From the NCBI GenBank assembly GCA_017656385.1, contig JACDNX010000005.1:53842-117841 (forward strand): DNA of 64,000 nt. Reading direction: 5' to 3'. The stretch is from Thermodesulfobacterium sp. (GTDB lineage Bacteria; Desulfobacterota; Thermodesulfobacteria; Thermodesulfobacteriales; Thermodesulfobacteriaceae). Below, piece after piece: positions 8,064-15,343 of the stretch. The translations under genes and the position numbers were made by a program. Position 1 is the stretch's first letter. Each line of letters starts with the position of its first letter. The notes under the pieces were generated by a model. It saw only the letters and a program-made list of their open reading frames with translations. It had not been told where the DNA came from and made no database searches.

Positions 8064-8504
8064 ATGAAAATAAAAGTTTGGAGAAAAGATCCCAGAGCCA
8101 AATTACCAAAAAAGAGCACGGATCAATCTGTAGGATATGATTTGTTTGCCCTTGAAGAAGTTTCTGTAGAACCCAACCAGTTTACCCTTGTAAGAACAGG
8201 GCTGGTTATACAAACAGAACCTCCTTATGCTCTTTTTATTTTTCCTCGATCCTCTCTTTTTAAAAATAAAAGTCTAATATTACCCAATTCCGCAGGAATT
8301 ATAGATTTTGATTACTGCGGAGAGGATGACGAAATCAAAATTCCTGTAGTAAATCTGGGAAAAGAAAAAGTTGTTATAAGAGCCTACGAAAAAATTGCTC
8401 AGGCTGTATTTATTAAAATTGGCAATCCAGAAATTGAAGAAATACAAGAACCTCCTAAATCTTCTTCTAGAGGTGGTTTTGGATCTACTGGTGGTTATCT
8501 ATGA
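8064..8504 (+). CDS. dut: Deoxyuridine 5'-triphosphate nucleotidohydrolase
   Basis: Trimeric dUTPase that hydrolyses dUTP to dUMP, protecting DNA from uracil and feeding dTMP synthesis. At 146 residues it is the normal length, with all five motifs: SVGYDLFA (22-29), PRSSLF (61-66), NSAGIIDFDYCGE (75-87) with the catalytic Asp in GIID, EKIAQAVF (109-116) and the C-terminal RGGFGSTG arm (136-143). Motif III carries Cys where Arg is common (DYCGE). The stop overlaps the thyX start (ATGA), so the product dUMP is made beside the enzyme that uses it. Confidence 0.95.
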   Translation: MKIKVWRKDPRAKLPKKSTDQSVGYDLFALEEVSVEPNQFTLVRTGLVIQTEPPYALFIFPRSSLFKNKSLILPNSAGIIDFDYCGEDDEIKIPVVNLGKEKVVIRAYEKIAQAVFIKIGNPEIEEIQEPPKSSSRGGFGSTGGYL

Positions 8505-9445
8505 ATTTATCTCTATTAAGAGTTATCCAAAAAGAATTAATCTTCCTTGTATATAAAAATTTTGAAAAATCTTTATTATCTCATTTTATCTTTTTCAGTT
8601 ATTTAGGTGCAAGGATTTGCTATGCAAAAACTCATCCTTTAGCTCTTTTTTTTGAAGAAAAATTTCAAAATTTTGAAAAATTTAAAAGCTTTTTATTAAA
8701 TCTTAAAAAAGCAAAGCACTATAGTGTATTTTCTCATACTCCTATCTTTTTAAATACGCAAAGCCTTTCTGAAAAAGAAAAAAGTTTACTTGCTCAAAAC
8801 TTTTTCAAAACTTTCTGGGATAATGAAAATGGCTATGCTCTTTTTAATTTAAGACATTTAGCAGAAAACTTAGAAGATAAAGAATTTAAAAAACTTATTG
8901 ATATTGCTCCTGATCTTTCCTCCATAAATATTAAAATTTTTAAAAATTTTCAGCTTTTTTATGAAGGATCTTTTTCTAATCTACCTATAGAAATATTTAA
9001 AGAAGATAATAGTGTCTGGGCTACACCAGAGGTAATTATTATAGAAATTAAAATCAATCATCCCTTTAACTGGATAGGAGTAATTGCACATAATTTTTCT
9101 CGTATTTTTTCCCATCAATTTGTAAGACACACATGGTTAAACTTTAATCAAAGGTCTCACAGATATACGAATATTGAAAAATTTGTAATTCCTTCCACAT
9201 TTGATGAAAAATGTAAAGATGTTTACGAAAAAATTATTAAATTAAGTTTAGAAACTTATAAAGATTTATCAGGAAGTATAAAAAAAGAGGACACAAGATT
9301 TATAATTCCTCAGGGAGTAGCAACTTCAATTCTTGCTACTGCTCCGCTTTTTATCTGGGAAGATTTTATCAACAAGAGAGCAATACCTCAGGCTCAAGAA
9401 GAAATAAGAAAGTTAGCTTGTTTACTTAAAGAAAATTTGTTTTAA
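8501..9445 (+). CDS. thyX: Divergent ThyX-type flavin-dependent thymidylate synthase
   Basis: A 314-residue protein, longer than typical ThyX (about 220-270), with a ~100-residue N-terminal region. The ThyX core is recognised by FSRIFSHQFVRHTWLNFNQ (199-217), RSHRYTN, and DTRFIIPQGVATSI...NKRAIPQAQEEIRKLA near the end. The usual RHRx7S motif reads RHTx7S (209-219), so the third motif residue is Thr. ThyX converts dUMP to dTMP with methylene-THF, FAD and NAD(P)H. The 4-base overlap with dut supports the assignment. Shifts in the motif and length suggest a divergent subgroup. Confidence 0.82.
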   Translation: MNLSLLRVIQKELIFLVYKNFEKSLLSHFIFFSYLGARICYAKTHPLALFFEEKFQNFEKFKSFLLNLKKAKHYSVFSHTPIFLNTQSLSEKEKSLLAQNFFKTFWDNENGYALFNLRHLAENLEDKEFKKLIDIAPDLSSINIKIFKNFQLFYEGSFSNLPIEIFKEDNSVWATPEVIIIEIKINHPFNWIGVIAHNFSRIFSHQFVRHTWLNFNQRSHRYTNIEKFVIPSTFDEKCKDVYEKIIKLSLETYKDLSGSIKKEDTRFIIPQGVATSILATAPLFIWEDFINKRAIPQAQEEIRKLACLLKENLF

Positions 9446-9473
9446 AATTTTAAATTAGGTTATTATTGAGATT

Positions 9474-9546
9474 GAGCCTGTAGCTCAGTGGAAAGAGCAC
9501 CAGCCTCCGGAGCTGGGTGTCGGGGGTTCAAATCCCCCCAGGCTCA
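9474..9546 (+). tRNA. tRNA-Arg (anticodon CCG)
   Basis: A 73-nt cloverleaf. The acceptor GAGCCTG pairs with CAGGCTC at 9539-9545. There is a TAGCTCAGTGG D-arm, an anticodon stem CCAGC/GCTGG with loop CTCCGGA (anticodon CCG at 9507-9509, reading CGG), and a T-arm GGGGG-TTCAAAT-CCCCC. The discriminator is A9546. CCA is not encoded. Confidence 0.95.
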
Positions 9547-9575
9547 CAGTAGATGTAAATTACAAAAAAATTCTC

Positions 9576-9896
9576 ATGTCAGAAAAATTTATAATAGAAG
9601 ATTCTCAATTTTTAAAGTTAGCTTACTCCTCTTCTTTAAAAAAGATTCTTATTTTTTCTCCAAAAAAAATTCTAAATGCTAATCCTGCCTTTTTAGAAAT
9701 CTCAGAATATGCTTCTCAAGAACTTTATCAGCTTAAACTTTCAGATATAGTTAGTAAGGAATTTAAGATAAAGGCTAAAACCCTTGAAAAAACTTTATTA
9801 AAGAATGAAAGTATTTCAATATTAGAAAAATTTAAATTTATTAAAAAAAAGCGGTATTTCTTTTTGGCTTATTTGTTGTATAGAAAATTTATTTAG
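9576..9896 (+). pseudogene. N-terminal PAS fragment of the frameshifted GGDEF/EAL gene
   Basis: An open frame of 106 codons starting MSEKFIIEDSQFLKLAYSS and containing the first half of a PAS domain (ILNANPAFLEISEYASQEL). It runs into an A8 tract (9843-9850) and then out of frame. If one A is dropped, the frame continues as IKKSGISFWLICCIENLF...LGILVGIDITYEKK, a normal PAS ending, and joins the downstream GAF-PAS-GGDEF-EAL frame. It is therefore the 5' part of one gene spanning 9576-12090, split by one base. Sequencing error, true mutation or slippage at the A tract are all possible. Confidence 0.8.
9843..9850 (+). other. A8 homopolymer at the frameshift point
   Basis: Eight consecutive A residues sit exactly where the PAS reading frame breaks. 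A seven-A version restores one continuous frame from 9576 to 12090. Such tracts are prone to replication or polymerase slippage and to assembly error. Confidence 0.75.
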
Positions 9897-10041
9897 AGAG
9901 AAAGAAAATTTAGGAATTCTTGTTGGTATAGATATTACTTATGAAAAAAAGTGTGAACTCTTATTTTATACTTTAAAAAAATTAAATGAACTTATACTTA
10001 ATGTTACCTTTGAAGAAGAACTTTTTGAAAAGATTTGCCCT

Positions 10042-12090
10042 TTGCTAGTAAAAAACTTAAATTTAGAATTAGCCTGGATTGGGATCCCAGATGAAGAGAA
10101 GGGTATTATAAAACCTATTTACCACTATGGATATAAAAAGAAGTATTTAGAAAAAATTAAAATTTCCTTAAATGAAAATCTTGCTGAAGGAAGAGGTCCT
10201 ACAGCTAAAGCTTTCAGAACTGGGAAAATTATTATTATTCCTGATAGTAGAACTAATCCAGACTTTTTACCTTGGAGGGAGAAAGCTTTAAATTATGGAC
10301 TTTTTTCTTCGTGTGCTATTCCTTTAAAAAAGAATAACAAAGTCGTAGCTATTTTAAATCTTTATGCCTCTGAACCCCACTTTTTTGACGAGATTTTAAA
10401 ACCTTTATTAGAAGAAATTCAAAGAGATTTGATTTTTGCTTTAAAAAAAATTGATGAGATAAAAAATAAGTTCATTATAGCTACGGCTGTGGCAGGAGTT
10501 AAGGATTGGGTTATAGTAACTGATAAGAATAGCTATATTTTAGAAGTAAACAATGCAGTTTGTAAAACAACAAATTATTTAAAAGAAGAACTTATAGGGA
10601 AACATATAAGTATTTTGGACAATCCAATAGCTCTTCCAGAGACTTTAGAAAAATTTGAGCCAATAATTTATGAAAAGTATGAGAATGTATCTATTAAAAA
10701 AACCAAAGATGGAAAAGAAATCTTTTTAAGACAGGAGATTATTCCTGTAGAACTTCCTGGAAACATTATTAATTTTGTGATTATAGGAAAGGATATCACA
10801 GAGGAATTAAAATTTTTAAATAAATTAGAAAAGTTTAAAAATAGAGACCTTTTAACAGGTCTTTTAAATTTAGACACCTTTGAGATTAAAGTTGATGAAA
10901 TTTTAAAATATTTCTATAATACGGCTTTATTAATTCTTCTTGATATTTGGGGAATGAGTCATATTAACCATATTTATGGACTGGAAACAGGAAATAAATT
11001 AATTAAAGAATTAGCATTTACTTTAAAAAATATTTTTAAAGATAATGCTATTTTAGGAAGACTTGGAGGAGATAAGTTTGGAATATTTTTATATAAATTT
11101 AATGATTTTGAAACTTTAGCCATTGTAAAATTATTGGAAAGATTTCAAAAAACTCTTAAATTCAATGACATTTCTCTTAATGTTAAAGTTAATATAGGTT
11201 GTTCCATTTTTCCTATGGATGGAGAAAATTTCAAAACTTTATATGAAAAAGCTGATATATCTCTAAAAGAAGCAAAACTTCAAGGACCTGGTACAGTAGT
11301 TTTTTATAATCCGATTTTTAAAGAAAGGCTACAGCGGAATTTAAGGGCTGAAAATCTTATTGTAAAAGCTTTAGAAAAAGATCTTTTTATTTTTTATTAT
11401 CAACCTTATTTCTATACCGAGAATTTACAATTGGCTGGGTTTGAAGCTTTAGTAAGAATAAAAGATGAGGACGGAAAGATTTACTATCCTGATAGTTTTA
11501 TAGATTATTTAGAAGCCTATGAAGAATATTTATTTAGATTTGAGAAAATAGGTTTAGATAAAATTACAACTAAAATAAAGAGTTGGAAAAAAGTTCTTTC
11601 TTTTAATCTTTCTATTAAATCTTTATTAAATACTGCTTTTATTCGTAAAATGGGTGAGCTTCCGTTAGAAATATCTAAAAATCTTATTATTGAAATAACA
11701 GAAAGAGAATTAGCAAAGACAATAAATATTGCTAAACAAAATATAGAGTATTTAAAAACTCAAAATATGCAAATAAAATTAGCTATTGATGATTTTGGAA
11801 CAGGACACGCAAGTTTTTCTTATCTTAAAGATTTACCTGTAGATTATGTAAAAATTGATATGTTATTTATAAATGACCTCACAAAAGGAGAAAAAGAAAA
11901 AAATTTAGTTAAGGGAATAATAGATCTTAGTCATAATCTTGGATTTAAAACTATAGCAGAAGGAGTAGAAACAGAAGAACATTATAAAATTCTTAAAGAT
12001 TTAGGTTGCGATATTGTGCAGGGTTTTTATTTTTCTAAACCTCTCCCGGCTGAGGAAATAGAAAAGATGTATTTAACCATTCGTAAGTGA
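10042..12090 (+). CDS. GAF-PAS-GGDEF(degenerate)-EAL c-di-GMP signalling protein, 3' part of frameshifted gene
   Basis: A 682-codon frame opening at a TTG; the same frame stays open upstream to the A8 tract, so this is the distal part of the 9576-12090 gene. Approximate domains: GAF 1-140, PAS 150-255, GGDEF 262-425, EAL 430-680. The GGDEF signature reads GGDKF (342-346), where Lys replaces the catalytic Glu, so cyclase activity is doubtful. The EAL domain keeps EALVRI (468-473), EITE (551-554), DDFGTG (583-588), VDYVKID and EGVET (640-644), so c-di-GMP phosphodiesterase activity is plausible. No membrane segment is seen. It may control pili or flagella through c-di-GMP, alongside the PilZ-motAB genes at 30.8-33 kb. 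Confidence 0.88.
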   Translation: MLVKNLNLELAWIGIPDEEKGIIKPIYHYGYKKKYLEKIKISLNENLAEGRGPTAKAFRTGKIIIIPDSRTNPDFLPWREKALNYGLFSSCAIPLKKNNKVVAILNLYASEPHFFDEILKPLLEEIQRDLIFALKKIDEIKNKFIIATAVAGVKDWVIVTDKNSYILEVNNAVCKTTNYLKEELIGKHISILDNPIALPETLEKFEPIIYEKYENVSIKKTKDGKEIFLRQEIIPVELPGNIINFVIIGKDITEELKFLNKLEKFKNRDLLTGLLNLDTFEIKVDEILKYFYNTALLILLDIWGMSHINHIYGLETGNKLIKELAFTLKNIFKDNAILGRLGGDKFGIFLYKFNDFETLAIVKLLERFQKTLKFNDISLNVKVNIGCSIFPMDGENFKTLYEKADISLKEAKLQGPGTVVFYNPIFKERLQRNLRAENLIVKALEKDLFIFYYQPYFYTENLQLAGFEALVRIKDEDGKIYYPDSFIDYLEAYEEYLFRFEKIGLDKITTKIKSWKKVLSFNLSIKSLLNTAFIRKMGELPLEISKNLIIEITERELAKTINIAKQNIEYLKTQNMQIKLAIDDFGTGHASFSYLKDLPVDYVKIDMLFINDLTKGEKEKNLVKGIIDLSHNLGFKTIAEGVETEEHYKILKDLGCDIVQGFYFSKPLPAEEIEKMYLTIRK

Positions 12091-12109
12091 GAAAATATGT
12101 AAAAATGTC

Positions 12110-12138
12110 TTGAAAAATATAAAAAGAGTATTTAATTT
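12110..12138 (+). promoter_or_regulatory. Candidate ssrA promoter
   Basis: TTGAAA at 12110-12115 is followed by an AT-rich TTTAAT/TAATTT element near 12131-12138. This lies about 25 bases upstream of the mature tmRNA 5' end, which fits a precursor that is trimmed. Weak match. Confidence 0.3.
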
Positions 12139-12160
12139 TAAATTAGTTCTTTGAAAAAAT

Positions 12161-12514
12161 GGGGGCGATGAGGGTTCGACGGGGATAGGTAGGGTTAAAC
12201 AGCAGGCCGTGGTCGCACCCGCCACGTAAATAAGGGTGCAAAAACACAACTGCCGATGAATATTCTTACGCATTGGCAGCCTAAAGAGAAAGGCTGCCAC
12301 GCACTTAAGGATGTTGCCTGCGCATCCTTAAGTGTGTGACCAAGCAGGCTTTGGCTAAAGGAATTGGTAGGGTTCCTTTAGCCGAGAAATAACCTACCTG
12401 GTAGAAAGTCTGGGTGCCTGTGCCCAGCTTTCTACGAGATTTAAACACAGGCTAAGCCTGTAGAGGTTTAACCTGAACTATCTCCGGACGCGGGTTCGAT
12501 TCCCGCCGCCTCCA
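12161..12514 (+). ncRNA. ssrA: Transfer-messenger RNA (tmRNA)
   Basis: One-piece tmRNA of 354 nt, which rescues stalled ribosomes. The 5' end GGGGGCGATGAGGGTTCGAC and the 3' end GCGGGTTCGATTCCCGC-CGCCTCC-A form the tRNA-like domain; the acceptor arm is 12161-12167 with 12507-12513. The tag frame at 12240-12281 encodes KNTTADEYSYALAA and stops with TAA at 12282-12284. The usual GCA resume codon would be one base out of frame, so the first tag residue is uncertain (AAA, or TGC at 12237). CCA is not encoded. A truncated rmlC stub begins 12 bases beyond the 3' end. Confidence 0.95.
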
Positions 12515-12526
12515 AAAATAGAAAGT

Positions 12527-12598
12527 CTAAGGAAAGACAGTTGGTTCAAGTACATAAACCCCTTCAAGAGCAGTCTCAAATTTTTTAAATTTTCTCAT
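12527..12598 (-). pseudogene. rmlC: rmlC remnant (dTDP-4-dehydrorhamnose 3,5-epimerase, first ~23 codons)
   Basis: An ATG at 12598 opens [20 protein letters not shown], then VFP and a stop (TAG at 12529-12527). This is the recognisable N-terminus of RmlC (…LEGVYVIEPTVF…), and the rest of the ~180-residue enzyme is missing. The ATG overlaps the LhgO-like stop by 14 bases, as in an operon. The break is 12 bases from the tmRNA 3' end. Too short for activity; identity rests on about 20 residues and on the rmlA remnant nearby. Confidence 0.6.
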
Positions 12599-13814
12599 CT
12601 TTTTTACCTCCAGATTTTAAGACATATTCCTGCACAACAAACCTTGTAAAAGGTAGCGAAGCTGTAAATGCAGGGGAAATCGCGTTAAGTATATGAGTAC
12701 TTCTTTCATCTCCTTCTACAACAAAGTCATGAACCAACTGTAGGTTCCTTATGTCAATAAGTTGAGCACGTATTCCTGGAGTGCCCCAATGGGTGAATCC
12801 ATCAGAATCAAAATCTTTTACAAGCTTAGAGGCTTCTTTTAACATGTAGCTTTTTAAATATTTTTTAATCTCATCAAAAGCTATTTTTCTGAAATTTTCG
12901 TTTTTTATAAATAACTTTATATCAAATTTTAAAATCTCCAAAAGCTCAGAAATGTTAAATCCTGATAAACCTTTATAGTTTTCTCTCCAAAAACAAGGCG
13001 TTGCTGTAGGACCAATTTTAATGGTTCCGTCAACTTTTATAGTAAAGTGAACACCCAAAAAAGGGTTTTTAAGATTAGGAACAGGATAGATATTTCTTTT
13101 AATGTTTAACTTCGATCCTTTATATTCAAGATAAATCCCTTTGAAAGGAATAAGAACATAATTTTTGGAAAAACCAAAATCTTTTGCTATTTTGTCAGCA
13201 TAAAGCCCTGCAGCATTTATTATTTTCTCTGCTTGAAAGATATAATCCCCTGCTTCAACGACATTTTCTTCTGTTTTCCTTTTATAAGGTGTATTAAAAA
13301 AAACTTTTACTTCTTTTTCATTCAACTCTTTTAGCAAACTTAAAAGAATTTCTAATGGGTTCACAGTTGAAGTATTTGGACTCCATAAAGCATACTTATA
13401 AGTTTTGGCATTTGGTTCTATCTCTTTAAGTTCTTTTTCTGTTATTAAATAAATCTCTACTTTGTTGCGTTCTCCTCTTTTTTTGAGTTCAAATAAATTC
13501 TCAAGCTCTTCTTCAGATTTAGCAACAACCACTTTACCACATCTATTTATTTTTAAACCTCGGGTTAAGCAGTAGTTAGTTAATTCTTCATTACCTTGTC
13601 TGGTAAACTTTGCTTTTAAAGAATCTGGATAATAATAAAATCCAGCATGGAGAACCCCACTATTTCTTCCACTTGCATGACAACCAACATTTTGTTCTTT
13701 ATCTATAACACATATTCTTTTATCAGGACAAACCTCAACTAAATTTTTTGCAAGACAAAGCCCTATAATTCCTGCACCAATAATTAAAAAATCTGTTTTT
13801 ATTTTTCTCAACAT
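12585..13814 (-). CDS. FAD-dependent oxidoreductase, L-2-hydroxyglutarate oxidase (LhgO)-like
   Basis: A 409-residue DAO-family flavoprotein. The FAD-binding [11 protein letters not shown] is near residue 13, followed by an acidic strand end (CVIDKE) and [20 protein letters not shown], which closely follows the LhgO signature (SSRNSGVVHAG). The C-terminal [13 protein letters not shown] and a near-terminal [15 protein letters not shown] are also typical. LhgO oxidises L-2-hydroxyglutarate to 2-oxoglutarate and passes electrons on. The ATG overlaps the rmlA remnant's stop by 7 bases and its end overlaps the rmlC stub. It looks like the only intact gene of a decayed three-gene unit. The exact substrate is not certain. 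Confidence 0.82.
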   Translation of the reverse strand: MLRKIKTDFLIIGAGIIGLCLAKNLVEVCPDKRICVIDKEQNVGCHASGRNSGVLHAGFYYYPDSLKAKFTRQGNEELTNYCLTRGLKINRCGKVVVAKSEEELENLFELKKRGERNKVEIYLITEKELKEIEPNAKTYKYALWSPNTSTVNPLEILLSLLKELNEKEVKVFFNTPYKRKTEENVVEAGDYIFQAEKIINAAGLYADKIAKDFGFSKNYVLIPFKGIYLEYKGSKLNIKRNIYPVPNLKNPFLGVHFTIKVDGTIKIGPTATPCFWRENYKGLSGFNISELLEILKFDIKLFIKNENFRKIAFDEIKKYLKSYMLKEASKLVKDFDSDGFTHWGTPGIRAQLIDIRNLQLVHDFVVEGDERSTHILNAISPAFTASLPFTRFVVQEYVLKSGGKKDEKI

Positions 13815-14397
13815 CCTTCCTCCGCTATTTTCATCAAATATCTTCCATAATGGGTCTTGCGCAATGGCTCTGCAAGTTTAAAAAGCTTTTCTCTATCTAT
13901 CCAGCCGTTTCTGTAAGCTATCTCTTCAATACACCCTATCATGAGTCCTGTTTTCTTTTCAATAGTTGCCACAAATTCTCCTGCTTCAAGAAAGCTGTCG
14001 TGAGTTCCTGCATCAAACCAGGCAAACCCTCTCCCCAGAAGCTTTACTTTTAGTTTCCCCTTTTTGAGATACCTCTGGTTTACACTCGTTATTTCAAGCT
14101 CTCCCCTGTGTAAGGGCTTAACAGACTTTACTATTTCAACTGCTTCAGAATCATAGAAATACATGCCTACAACTGCATAGTTTGATTTGTTTTTTTTCGG
14201 TTTCTCTTCAATGGACAACACTTGGCCTGTTTCATCGAACTCAACAACACCAAACCTTTCAGGGTCAGAAACATAGTATCCAAAAATATAGGCACCGCCA
14301 TCTTTTTCCACTTCTTTTTTGCCTGCTCAAGTATTTTTATAAGGTCATGCCCAAAGAATATGTTGTCACCAAGAAGATATAAAACGGTGTCATTTTT
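13808..14397 (-). pseudogene. rmlA: rmlA remnant (glucose-1-phosphate thymidylyltransferase), truncated and frameshifted
   Basis: RmlA makes dTDP-glucose for rhamnose and other dTDP-sugars. Residues matching the family begin at KNDTVLYLLGDNIFFGHD (codons below 14397). The frame then slips at an A6 run near 14330 and resumes as [23 protein letters not shown]...[12 protein letters not shown]...[16 protein letters not shown] to the stop at 13808. The N-terminal ~100 residues, including the nucleotide-binding GGxGTRL, are missing because the IS256-type left end begins at 14398. That N-terminal part is not found on the other side of the element, so a deletion accompanied or followed the insertion. 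Confidence 0.85.
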
Positions 14398-14425
14398 GGT
14401 AGTGTACAATATCTTGTGTAAGGTA
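14398..14425 (+). repeat. Left terminal inverted repeat of the IS256-type relic
   Basis: Begins GGTAGTGTACAATA and continues TCTTGTGTAAGGTA. It matches the reverse complement of 15305-15332 at 21 of 28 positions. Confidence 0.75.
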
Positions 14426-14437
14426 AAAATTGGAGTA

Positions 14438-14486
14438 ACCTCCTGGGGAACAAGCTCCCTTATAAAATCCCAATCCCCCAGGAGGT
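14438..14486. repeat. Hairpin enclosing the transposase ribosome-binding site
   Basis: ACCTCCTGGGG (14438-14448) and CCCCAGGAGGT (14476-14486) form a perfect 11-bp inverted repeat with a 27-base loop. The right arm contains AGGAGGT, the transposase Shine-Dalgarno, so the folded RNA would hide it. Related insertion sequences use such hairpins to prevent expression from outside transcripts. Confidence 0.6.
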
Positions 14487-14491
14487 GAAAA

Positions 14492-15304
14492 ATAGAATTA
14501 ACAAAAATTTTACCAAACTTACCTGAAATAATCAAGAAAGTAGTAAAACAAGCCTTGAAAATTATAATGATTGCGGAAAGAGAAGTGTTTTTAAAAGAAA
14601 ATGGAGGAATAAAGAACGGATTTTATACAAGAAATTTCGATACACTCTTGGGTAAACTTGAAGATCTTAAAATCCCAAGAGATAGAGAAGGAAACTTTAA
14701 AACTAAGTTAATTGAACCTTACAAAAGAAGGGATATTAGTCTTGACGAATTAATTTTTGGAATGTTTGCCCGTGGTATGAGTGCAAGAGCAATAGCACAA
14801 ACCCTTGAGGTAATTTTTGAATTAAAATACTCTCCTTCAACAAAGAAGATATTCTGTTATAATGCTGGATGGGGTGTATTTATCGGTAAGAAGAGACACG
14901 GTGGAAAAAGAAGTAGTGCTTTTTGTTCTTGGGATAGACGAACAAGGGTATAGAGAAATTCTTGATTTTGAAGTTAATCCAGGAGAAGGGGCAGAGAGTT
15001 GGGGCGAGTTAATAAAAAGGCTTTATGAGAGAGGGATAAATGAAGTCCTTTTATTTGTAGCAGATGGGATACCTGGGCTGGAACAAAAGATAAAGGAATA
15101 TTTTCCGAAAGCAGATTTTCAATGTTGTGTGCTTCACAAAGTGAGAAATACATTAAACAAAGTAAGGGTTAAGGATAGGAAAAAACTGGCAAAGGATTTA
15201 AAGAAAGGTGGGTAGTTAAGTATCCTGAATCTATTCAGAGGGTAATTTATACGACCAATTTAATAGAGAGGGCGATAAAAGAGATTAGAAAGAGGTACTC
15301 TTAA
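14492..15304 (+). pseudogene. IS256/mutator-family transposase, decayed
   Basis: Starts at an ATA codon 5 bases after AGGAGGT and reads IELTKILPNLPEIIKKVVKQ, then NGFYTRNFDTLLGKLEDLKIPRD and ISLDELIFGMFARGMSARAIA. The frame breaks near 14850, and a second frame resumes at LDGVYLSVRRDTVEKEVVLFVLGIDEQG and runs to CVLHKVRNTLNKV. It breaks again at ~15210 and a third piece (WVVKYPESIQRVIYTTNLIERAIKEI) ends at 15304. About 25 residues are missing at the first break and roughly 100 at the second. Some catalytic Asp context survives (FLD-like LDGVYL, VADG), but no functional protein can be made. Confidence 0.88.
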
Positions 15305-15332
15305 TAACTTACACAAAATTATTAACACAACC
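15305..15332 (-). repeat. Right terminal inverted repeat of the IS256-type relic
   Basis: Reads TAACTTACACAAAATT then ATTAACACAACC on the plus strand. It begins directly after the last transposase stop and pairs with 14398-14425. Confidence 0.75.
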
Positions 15333-15343
15333 AAAAACTATCC

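Larger units (their letters stand above)
14398..15332 (+). mobile_element. Relic IS256-family (mutator-type) insertion sequence
   Basis: A 935-base element bounded by imperfect inverted repeats (14398-14425 and 15305-15332, 21 of 28 positions identical). It holds a decayed transposase reading left to right. Intact IS256-family elements are about 1.3 kb, so internal deletions have occurred. The left end interrupts rmlA. The right end stops 11 bases short of the YcaO copy 2 stop codon. Flanking 8-9 base target duplications are not visible, consistent with rearrangement after insertion. Confidence 0.85.

Noticed and set aside
9488..9682. 64-codon plus-strand ORF crossing the tRNA
   Set aside because: It begins inside tRNA-Arg and has no ribosome site; the real frame starts at 9576.
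12238..12270. tmRNA tag read from GCA at 12238
   Set aside because: That frame gives no YALAA ending and misses the TAA stop, so it cannot be the tag frame.
14167..14535. 122-codon minus-strand ORF near rmlA
   Set aside because: It is a chimera: IS left-end sequence read backwards, a short true rmlA stretch, then out-of-frame rmlA codons.
15305..15343. Target-site duplication flanking the IS256-type relic
   Set aside because: The 8-9 bases outside 14398 and outside 15332 do not match.
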